A stretch of DNA of 23,257 bases from JBEKYD01 sp049509915. Lineage in GTDB: Bacteria; Acidobacteriota; Terriglobia; Bryobacterales; Bryobacteraceae. The position numbers and the translations under genes were made by a program. The stretch spans positions 1 to 23,257 of the forward strand of contig JBEKZL010000100.1 in the NCBI GenBank assembly GCA_049509915.1, read 5' to 3'. The notes below the pieces were generated by a model that ran no database searches, was not told where the DNA came from, and saw only the letters and a program-made list of their open reading frames with translations. The stretch's first letter is position 1. Every line of letters starts with the position of its first letter. Shown here piece after piece: positions 8,139-13,534 of the stretch.

Positions 8139-9491
8139 ATGAGTTTTTACACGAGGTACGAACTGGAGCGGTTGTTGGCGGATGGCGAGGCCAAGACCTT
8201 TCGGGCGATCGAGAGCGCCAGCGGCCGAATCGTCTTTCTCCATCTGTTCAATCCGCGGGGACAAGCGCTGCTGGCGGAGCTGAAGGCAAAGCTGGTGGGC
8301 GCGGGGGGAAGGCCGGCGGCGCCGCTGATCGAAATCGGAGAGTTCGCGGGTTCCCAATACGCGGTGACGGAAAGTAGCGAGGGGTTTTCGGGACTGCGGG
8401 ATTGGTTGAACCGGCAGGTGGAAGCGGCGAATGCGCCCGGCCCGGGGAAGCCGCCCGTTCCGGTGGCCGCGGCCCAGGCTGGTGGCTTGGTGGAAGATGG
8501 GCCGGGAGAGTTCACCCGGCTGTTCGCGGCCTCGGAGCCGGCCGTGCCGGTTCCTCCGACTGCGTCCGTGCCGCCCGGCCTGGTGGACGAGGAACCGGGA
8601 GAGTTCGCCCGGCTCTTTCCGCTTTCGGAGGCCGCCGCTACGCCGGCCGAGCCGGTTCGTCCACCGGTTGCGTCGGCGCCGCCCGGGCTGGTAGACGAGG
8701 AACCGGGCGAGTTCACCCGGCTATTTCCGCTTTCCGAGCCGGTTCGTCCACCGGTTGCGCTGGCACCGCCCAGCCTGCTGGACGATGCGGCGGGAGAGTT
8801 CCAGCGCCCGTCTCCACCTTCGCGGCCGGCGGAGGCCACGCCGGCGCCGGCGGCGGCTCAGGAACCGGGCGAGTTCACCCGCGCTTTCGGTCCGGCGCCG
8901 CCAAAGGCAGCCGCTGGCGCGAAACGGCCGGGTCCAGTTGCGGCTCCGCCGCCCGCCGGTCCGTCGGCGGAATTGCCGAGCGCGCCGGCCGACTGGGCGC
9001 CGGCCGATACCGGCGAGTTTACCAAGCTGTTCGGCTCGGGACTTTCGGGCGAGGCGATCGATATTGCCGGGGAACAGGCCAAGGCGGCGCGATCTACCGT
9101 CAACGAGAGCCGGCCTTTCCAGAAGGCGGGGGAATTCACCAGAATGTTCGGCCCGGGGATGGGTGAAGAGGGTTTGGCGGGGGCGCCAGCCGCGTCCGGT
9201 TCGTTGAACACGGCAGCAAGCTTATTCGGCAACTCCGACGAAGCGGCGAAGCTTGCGAAAGAGGCCGTGGAGGCGCCCAGGGGGCAGAGGTCCGATCCGG
9301 GCGAGTACACCAGAATTTTCGGCGAGAAACCACCGGAAGCGCCCAAACCGCCGGAGGCCGCGAAGCCGGCGGCGGTTGCGATGGCGGCTCCAAAGCCCAA
9401 GATGCCTCCGGCGGCGATCGCCCTCATGGTCGCGGCCGGGGTGGTTCTGGTGGCCCTGATCGTGCTCGCCGTGGTGCTGAGCCAGCGGTGA
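8139..9491 (+). CDS. Membrane-anchored GEFTRLF-repeat protein with degenerate kinase-like N-terminus
   Basis: This 450-residue protein is embedded between T6SS operons. Residues 1-95 (opening MSFYTRYELERLLADGEAKT) follow the pattern of a Ser/Thr kinase N-lobe: YELERLLADGEAKTFRA resembles a glycine-loop strand, SGRIVFLHLF sits where the VAIK strand would be, and LIEIGEFAGSQYAVTE...LRDWL resembles strands 4-5 and the hinge. The loop glycines and the lysine are missing and no C-lobe follows. Residues 96-420 are a Pro/Ala-rich linker with eight GEFTRLF-type units starting near 122, 153, 189, 218, 243, 291, 330 and 387. Six of them keep the Thr (TRLF, TRAF, TKLF, TRMF, TRIF). A membrane helix at about 425-447 ends in SQR, giving a tail anchor with the body in the cytoplasm. 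The start has a weak ribosome site. No known family is recognised. A scaffold or phospho-controlled regulator of the T6SS is a guess. Confidence 0.75.
   Translation: MSFYTRYELERLLADGEAKTFRAIESASGRIVFLHLFNPRGQALLAELKAKLVGAGGRPAAPLIEIGEFAGSQYAVTESSEGFSGLRDWLNRQVEAANAPGPGKPPVPVAAAQAGGLVEDGPGEFTRLFAASEPAVPVPPTASVPPGLVDEEPGEFARLFPLSEAAATPAEPVRPPVASAPPGLVDEEPGEFTRLFPLSEPVRPPVALAPPSLLDDAAGEFQRPSPPSRPAEATPAPAAAQEPGEFTRAFGPAPPKAAAGAKRPGPVAAPPPAGPSAELPSAPADWAPADTGEFTKLFGSGLSGEAIDIAGEQAKAARSTVNESRPFQKAGEFTRMFGPGMGEEGLAGAPAASGSLNTAASLFGNSDEAAKLAKEAVEAPRGQRSDPGEYTRIFGEKPPEAPKPPEAAKPAAVAMAAPKPKMPPAAIALMVAAGVVLVALIVLAVVLSQR
8571..8765 (+). repeat. Imperfect tandem duplication inside the GEFTRLF-repeat gene
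   Basis: Two adjacent units (residues about 145-180 and 181-209) share PPGLVDEEPGEF, RLFPLSE and PVRPPVA, and their DNA is nearly identical over the shared parts (for example 8582-8631 against 8690-8739). A third, decayed unit starting PPSLLDDAAGEF follows at about 8766. The first unit is longer by the insert AAATPAE. The pattern shows recent growth of the linker by tandem duplication. Confidence 0.8.
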
Positions 9492-9493
9492 GG

Positions 9494-9861
9494 CTAGCGT
9501 CCGTCCGCAAACAGGTCGTTGATGTGTTTTTCGATAGCTGCGTGGTACCCAAGTGCTTCGTCAAATCTTGCCGCTCCATATTCGATAGCCTGATAGCGTG
9601 CATTCCACGAGACGGCGGAGAGGTCCAGGTACTCGCCTGAAATAGGCTCCAGCACGGGGTTACGTTGTATGTTGTCGTTTAGGTCTTGATGAGTCTTGCA
9701 GTGGTAATTGTACTTGGCGTTATACGCCTCGAGGTAGTGCAGCGCGGAGTAGAAAAGAGCTGTTAGTGCCCAGCGACGCGCGTAGGATTGTCGAGTTTGA
9801 GTGATTCAGCAAACTCTTTATTTTTGCGAGCTTTGCCGAGGTGCTCACTGCGCGATGGCAT
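9494..9861 (-). pseudogene. HEPN-like domain gene, broken by a frameshift
   Basis: Read on the minus strand, an ATG at 9861 opens MPSRSEHLGKARKNKEFAES and continues ...LKLDNPTR before hitting TAA. After a one-base frame change near 9770-9785, a second open stretch of about 91 codons starts RWALTALFYSALHYLEAY. It continues with a HQDLNDNIQR segment and NARYQAIEYGAARF, and ends at TAG (9494-9496). The joined product of about 122 residues resembles a common HEPN-like family with the pattern EFAESL...DWAVTALFYAALHYVEAY...ARY. These small helical proteins are often toxin or RNA-targeting components paired with a small partner. The second part has no start codon of its own, so the gene is probably inactive unless frameshifting occurs. 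Its ATG overlaps the upstream small gene by 17 bp. Base composition is lower in GC than the flanks (25 G/C of 60 at 9661-9720). Family recognition is from memory of the pattern. Confidence 0.65.
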
Positions 9862-10030
9862 TATCTGGGGCGCTACTCGATGCATCCACAAGATAAAAGC
9901 TAAAATTAAGGGCCGGGAACTCGCGGTAGAACGCCTCTACCGTGAAGCGGTCGTGGTCCTGGGATATGCGGACGTCCCGCACTCCGTTGAGGGATGAGAA
10001 ATCGGCCGTAATAAACTGAGTCATGTCCAT
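9845..10030 (-). CDS. Small hypothetical protein, partner of the HEPN-like gene, possibly internally deleted
   Basis: This 61-residue frame starts at ATG 10030 (a second ATG lies two codons in), 19 bp after the tssK-2 stop. It overlaps the HEPN-like gene by 17 bp. The start has only a weak AGG upstream. It reads LNGVRDVRISQDHDRFTV followed by EAFYREFPALNFSFYLVDAS. These look like the two ends of a small alpha/beta protein commonly encoded just ahead of this HEPN-like family, with the middle missing. That reading is inference from memory. The tight overlap suggests a co-transcribed two-gene module with tssK-2. Since the partner is frameshifted, both genes may be decaying. It could also be an intact but unusually short protein of unknown function. 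Confidence 0.5.
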   Translation of the reverse strand: MDMTQFITADFSSLNGVRDVRISQDHDRFTVEAFYREFPALNFSFYLVDASSSAPDNAIAQ

Positions 10031-10049
10031 AGCCTGAATGTGCCAATGT

Positions 10050-11417
10050 CTACGCTTGCGGCGACTGGCCCTCGGGCAGGAGGATGATCAGTTCGGATTG
10101 CGGGTTCTGAAAATCGGCCGGAATGTAGGCGGCGACGTTGCGGGCGCGGGCGATGGCTTCCCATGCCACGCCGGCCTGGCTCAGGCTGAAGTACTGGTGA
10201 TCGAGCTTGATCGGGATGGTGGTGGGCGGCGACATGACGTGGGTGAGCGGCACGCCGTTGAGGGCCTGCAAGATCAAATGCTCGATGTGGCTGGCGGAGC
10301 AGACTTTCACCAGTTGCGGGACCTTCTGGATCAACTCGGCCTCGGGCATATCGGCGCGGATGGCCAGGTACATTTTGGTATTTTCCAGGAATTGGTCCTC
10401 GAAAACGGAAGCGGCGTAGATGGCGGGCCGGATGAGCTTAAGGGGCAGCGAGACGAAGTTGCTGGGGATGACGGTTTCGAGCAGGTCGCGCAGCGCCTTG
10501 TCGAGTTCGTCGAACGAGGCTCCCAGGTTTTCGTGATCGTAGAGGGGTAGGTCGCGCGGCTCGACGCGCATGGAAAAAGTAGTCAGGGTGGAAGCTAGCG
10601 AGAGCATCACCTGAAACAGCCCTTCGGGGTGGCCGCGGCGGGTTTCGAACAGGTGGCGGAGGCGGGGAAAGTGCCAATTAATGGTATAGAGCAGCCAGAA
10701 ATTGGCGATATCGGCGGTGGTGAACTCGGCCAGGCTCTGGTTTTTCTGGCGCCGCATTCCGGCCAGAGCGGCGCCGCGGGCGGAGAGGATTTCGATCAGG
10801 CGGCGGGTGATGGTGAGGAGGAAATCGCTGGTGGCGAAATCGAGCAGCGGCGGCACGAACTTGGGGTCCAGTTCAAAGGTGTCGCCGGAAATCCGCAGCA
10901 CTCGCGCCACGGGCATGGACACCGCGCCTCCCCTGGGTTCGCCTTCCACCAAAAGACGAAAGTTCTTGCGGGCGAACTGCACGGGCTTTTCGGAAGCCCC
11001 CGAATTTTCATCGCGGAAGGAGGCGACTTCGGCGACGTAGCGGGTGTCGAGGCCGCGCTCGCGCACCGACAGGTTGACGCCGCTGGCGCGGAAATCGGGG
11101 ATGGCCAGATAGACGTCAAGCGACTTCTGGTCGGGGCCAAAGTAGCCGCCCAGAGGCTTGACGGGCGGCGCCGGGTCGGAGCGGGGAATCTCGAAGGGCA
11201 GGCCGTCGGGAAACAGTCCGGCGGCTTCGTGGATGGCCAGCCGGCCGGCCGCCAGGGCATCCTGGTTGATCTTGAGCCGGCTGAAGCCCCAGGGGCGGAA
11301 CTGCAACGCCTCCAGGCGGAACTGCAGGACACTTTCCGCGAAGCGGTCCTGAATCTGCATGTGCTGCGGACTGAGAAAAGTGCCTTTAGACCAGACAACC
11401 GGCTGTAGAATACGCAT
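10050..11417 (-). CDS. tssK: T6SS baseplate adaptor TssK, second diverged copy
   Basis: This is a full-length 455-residue TssK paralogue. It opens MRILQPVVWSKGTFLSPQHMQ, where the usual EG and PHHFQ are KG and PQHMQ. It has collinear blocks with the first copy: AAGLFPDGLPF, FARKNFRLLVEG, MPVARVLRISG, RRLIEIL, HPEGLFQVMLSLASTLTTFS, YDHENLGASFDELD and VIPSNFVSLPL. The ATG at 11417 is chosen over a TTG three codons upstream. It is not next to tssL/tssM. It stands alone at the head of a minus-strand unit with the decaying HEPN-like pair behind it. Its promoter must lie in 11418-11569, shared divergently with the gene at 11570. All blocks are intact, so it appears functional. Whether it builds mixed TssK trimers or serves a second membrane complex cannot be read from the sequence. 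Confidence 0.9.
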   Translation of the reverse strand: MRILQPVVWSKGTFLSPQHMQIQDRFAESVLQFRLEALQFRPWGFSRLKINQDALAAGRLAIHEAAGLFPDGLPFEIPRSDPAPPVKPLGGYFGPDQKSLDVYLAIPDFRASGVNLSVRERGLDTRYVAEVASFRDENSGASEKPVQFARKNFRLLVEGEPRGGAVSMPVARVLRISGDTFELDPKFVPPLLDFATSDFLLTITRRLIEILSARGAALAGMRRQKNQSLAEFTTADIANFWLLYTINWHFPRLRHLFETRRGHPEGLFQVMLSLASTLTTFSMRVEPRDLPLYDHENLGASFDELDKALRDLLETVIPSNFVSLPLKLIRPAIYAASVFEDQFLENTKMYLAIRADMPEAELIQKVPQLVKVCSASHIEHLILQALNGVPLTHVMSPPTTIPIKLDHQYFSLSQAGVAWEAIARARNVAAYIPADFQNPQSELIILLPEGQSPQA

Positions 11418-11569
11418 GTGAGTCAACGTAGCAAACCGAGTGGCTCACGGCAATCCGCAAACGGCGGGGGCCGTCCGGACCGAACCGCGCAGCTTCCGCG
11501 GCAGACTGCGCAATGATTGGGACCGGCCCGAACGCGAGCGCCGGGACAAGGGGAGAAGAGGAGAAATCG
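11418..11569. promoter_or_regulatory. Divergent spacer between tssK-2 and the 134-residue gene
   Basis: This is 152 bp of GC-rich spacer between divergent frames. I see no convincing sigma70 or sigma54 hexamers. The right end carries AGAGGAGA (about 11557-11564), a strong ribosome site for the gene at 11570. Promoters for both directions are expected here from layout alone. Confidence 0.3.
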
Positions 11570-11974
11570 ATGGGTTTCTGGGATTGGGTTCTTGGTACGT
11601 ATCCCAAGAGGTGGACCTCGCAGCAAAGCGGCGCGTTCAATAAAGCCTACGACTCGATGGTGGCGGGCCAATTCAGTTGGAGCGATTTCATTCCTCCGAC
11701 CGACTTGAGGGGCGCGGGGACAAGCATGATGCAGTGGTCGCTGAAAGCGCTGGTTCAGTTCGGGAACAAGGGATCCACGGCTTTGGACGTGGAGACGGTT
11801 CACGATCTGCTGCTGGCCGGCGATAAGCCTCGCGACATCTACGACACGTACGCGTATACCAAGCTCAAACGGCCGGGTACGGGGATGAACGAGATGCAGG
11901 TTCTGTGCGTGATTCTCAAGCTGGAGAGCATCGTATACGGCAGCGCCAGCGGATGGAATAAGCGCGGGCGCTGA
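11570..11974 (+). CDS. Hypothetical protein of 134 residues
   Basis: I do not recognise this protein. The ATG at 11570 is chosen because a strong purine-rich ribosome site (GAGGAGA) sits just upstream. The frame extends 19 codons further but without such a site. The product starts MGFWDWVLGTYPKRW, is rich in Trp/Tyr/Phe, and has no signal peptide. A mildly hydrophobic helix lies at about 110-123 (QVLCVILKLESIV) and the C-terminus is basic (NKRGR). It lies divergent from tssK-2 and upstream of a second unknown gene and the tssB run, so a T6SS-linked accessory role (cargo, immunity or adaptor) is possible. There is no domain evidence. Codon use looks like the surrounding genes. Confidence 0.6.
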   Translation: MGFWDWVLGTYPKRWTSQQSGAFNKAYDSMVAGQFSWSDFIPPTDLRGAGTSMMQWSLKALVQFGNKGSTALDVETVHDLLLAGDKPRDIYDTYAYTKLKRPGTGMNEMQVLCVILKLESIVYGSASGWNKRGR

Positions 11975-12198
11975 CCGATTCCGGGCGGTGCTTTGCGGCC
12001 GCGCGGCGACGCGCGAAAAAAAATGCGAAAAACCTGACGCGTTCCGCACGGCTCTCACGCCGTCTCTTGTGAGGGGCTGGGTCGGACCGGTTCTTTGCAC
12101 GGGATTTCTGTTGTACGAGGTCCCGGCCCGGCGTACTCAGTGGCGCCGGTAACGAGAACGGAAGCCTGGCAGCGGGCCGGCCCCGCGGGGGTGAAGCG
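11975..12198 (+). other. Intergenic region between two unknown genes
   Basis: These 224 bp contain no supportable gene. A 6-bp GC hairpin with a GCGA loop at 12000-12015 is followed by A8 (12016-12023). The run is A rather than T on the plus strand, so it is not a classical terminator in either direction. A CCCCGCGGGG palindrome at 12181-12190 abuts the GGTGA ribosome site of the next gene. Confidence 0.5.
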
Positions 12199-12723
12199 AT
12201 GGCAAGCGCCAAGACCTTTTACGACTACTTTAAGGAATCGTGCGATAGCTGCGGCGCTCCGGCGCCGGCTACGTTTTTCGCGGGGTTCGACGGCGCCGTC
12301 TCGTTCTTGTCGGCGTGCCTGACCGCGCTCCGGACTTTCGCCTGGAAGGGCGGCGCGACCATGACCGTCGGGGAGATGTTCAGCTACCTTGGGGTTGCCG
12401 GCACCGCGGGCACAGGTCTCGCGGCGGGGGCGGCAGCCGAGATTATGATCGCCTACCAGGCAGCCAAGGCTTCGTGGATGGTCGGAGTTTGGGTGGGAGC
12501 CTTGGCCTACGCCACGGGCCAATGCGGGGGCCAAAGGGACATACCAGGTGTGACCAGCGGCATGAGGAAGGGCTGGGAGTGGTGGTACGGGGTTCCGGAA
12601 AAAGAGGCGGAGTATGCCCGGCTACAGGCCCGCCTGAAGGCCATGAAAGCCGACCAGGCGTTGGCGCAAGTTCAGCAGCAGGCGGCGAGCCAGGGAATCT
12701 CGGTCAGGAACGCCGCGAAATAG
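12199..12723 (+). CDS. Hypothetical membrane-associated protein with Gly/Ala-rich hydrophobic core
   Basis: I do not recognise this 174-residue protein. The ATG at 12199 follows GGGGGTGA, a usable ribosome site. A CDSC motif at residues 15-18 could be a metal or redox site, with further Cys at 40 and 109. Residues about 63-106 are hydrophobic and rich in small residues (GVAGTAGTGLAAGAAAE, then WMVGVWVGALAYATG), which resembles one or two packed transmembrane helices. The C-terminal third is charged and helical (KEAEYARLQARLKAMKADQ, 135-153) and looks like a coiled coil. There is no signal peptide. It sits directly ahead of tssB, transcribed in the same direction. A small-residue-rich hairpin is compatible with a membrane-inserting T6SS cargo, an immunity protein or a small membrane subunit. 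None of these can be chosen from the sequence. Confidence 0.6.
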   Translation: MASAKTFYDYFKESCDSCGAPAPATFFAGFDGAVSFLSACLTALRTFAWKGGATMTVGEMFSYLGVAGTAGTGLAAGAAAEIMIAYQAAKASWMVGVWVGALAYATGQCGGQRDIPGVTSGMRKGWEWWYGVPEKEAEYARLQARLKAMKADQALAQVQQQAASQGISVRNAAK

Positions 12724-13010
12724 CAGTGAGCCTGGCTGTGGGTTGGAGCTCGTTGGGGCTGAGAAAATTGGCGCGATTTTCACTCCGTTCACGCCGCCTC
12801 ATGTAGTGGGGCGAAGCCTGGAGGATGGCCGCCAGTCGATTGCGCAGGGGCTTTTTGTCTGGTAGTTTCGAACTTTTGTGCCTTTAGGCTCAGCGTGAGC
12901 CGGTCAGCGCGGTCACCGGGCTGGCGCATGGGCGATAAGATGTATTCGGGTCTACATTGGTGAGAAAAGCGCCAAGCCGAAGATACTAAAGATACGATTT
13001 GGGAGGTTTC
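12724..13010 (+). promoter_or_regulatory. Leader region upstream of tssB
   Basis: This 287-bp gap has no supportable gene and precedes the main structural T6SS run, so the operon promoter is expected here. The last 130 bp are more AT-rich (GATAAGATGTATTC at about 12934, GATACTAAAGATACGATTT at about 12982), but no well-spaced -35/-10 pair or sigma54 GG-N10-GC site was found by eye. GGGAGG at about 13000-13005 is the tssB ribosome site. Confidence 0.4.
12887..12901 (+). other. Perfect 6-bp hairpin upstream of tssB
   Basis: GGCTCA, loop GCG, TGAGCC form a perfect inverted repeat. No T-run follows on either strand, so it is not a classical terminator. It could be an operator half-site pair or an RNA stem in the leader. 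Short palindromes of this size also occur by chance in GC-rich DNA. Confidence 0.3.
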
Positions 13011-13529
13011 ATGGCTCGGGAAAGCGTTCAGGCAAAGCTGTCGAGAGTTCGATCCCCTCGCGTCCACGTTACCTACAACGTGGAGATCGGCGACGCGATC
13101 GAAATGAAGGAGATCCCATTCGTCATGGGCATCATGGCCGACTTAAGTGGTCAGCCGGCGGAGCCCTTGGCCAAGATCAAGGACCGGCGATTCGTCGAGA
13201 TCACCCCGGACAACTTCAGCTCGGTGATGGAGAGCATGAAGCCGCGGGTGGCATTCTCGGTGGAGAACAGGCTGTCCGAGGATGCCGGCGCGGGCAACGT
13301 GGGCGTGGATTTGACTTTCAAGAGCCTGGAAGACTTCGAGCCGGAACAGGTAGCTCGCAAGATCGGGCCGTTGCGGGACTTGCTCGAGTTGCGCACCAAG
13401 CTCTCCGATCTGGTCGGCACGCTTCAGGGCAACGAGAAGCTGGACCGGCTGCTGCAGGACGTCATCAATAACAGCGACAAGTTGGAACGGGCGCGTAAGG
13501 AAATCTCCCACAACGCGAAAGGAAGGTGA
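13011..13529 (+). CDS. tssB: T6SS sheath small subunit TssB (VipA)
   Basis: This 172-residue protein opens MARESVQAKLSRVRSPRVHVTY and has the conserved TssB blocks EIPFVMGIMADLSG, DRRFVEI and MKPRVAFSVENRL. It ends with LRDLLELRTKLSDL and a short helical tail. TssB pairs with TssC to form the contractile cytoplasmic sheath that drives the Hcp tube. The ATG at 13011 is preferred because GGGAGG lies about 6 bp upstream. A TTG four codons earlier is also in frame. It is the first gene of the plus-strand structural run, with tssC starting 5 bp after its stop, so stoichiometric co-translation is expected. Confidence 0.96.
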   Translation: MARESVQAKLSRVRSPRVHVTYNVEIGDAIEMKEIPFVMGIMADLSGQPAEPLAKIKDRRFVEITPDNFSSVMESMKPRVAFSVENRLSEDAGAGNVGVDLTFKSLEDFEPEQVARKIGPLRDLLELRTKLSDLVGTLQGNEKLDRLLQDVINNSDKLERARKEISHNAKGR

Positions 13530-13534
13530 CCCAG

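Noticed and set aside
8571..8765. Direct repeats considered as a CRISPR or mobile-element signature
   Set aside because: The repeats are in frame inside a coding sequence and encode the repeated protein motif. There are no uniform spacers and no transposase or terminal repeats.
12000..12023. GC hairpin with GCGA loop followed by eight A, resembling a terminator
   Set aside because: The run after the stem is A on the plus strand. On the minus strand the T-run precedes the stem. Neither orientation gives a stem followed by U.
12900..12960. Possible sigma54 promoter ahead of tssB
   Set aside because: TGGC-containing stretches here do not give the GG-N10-GC spacing required.
12789..13067. 92-codon minus-strand frame upstream of and into tssB
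   Set aside because: It overlaps the tssB ribosome site and start on the opposite strand and has no family pattern or ribosome site.
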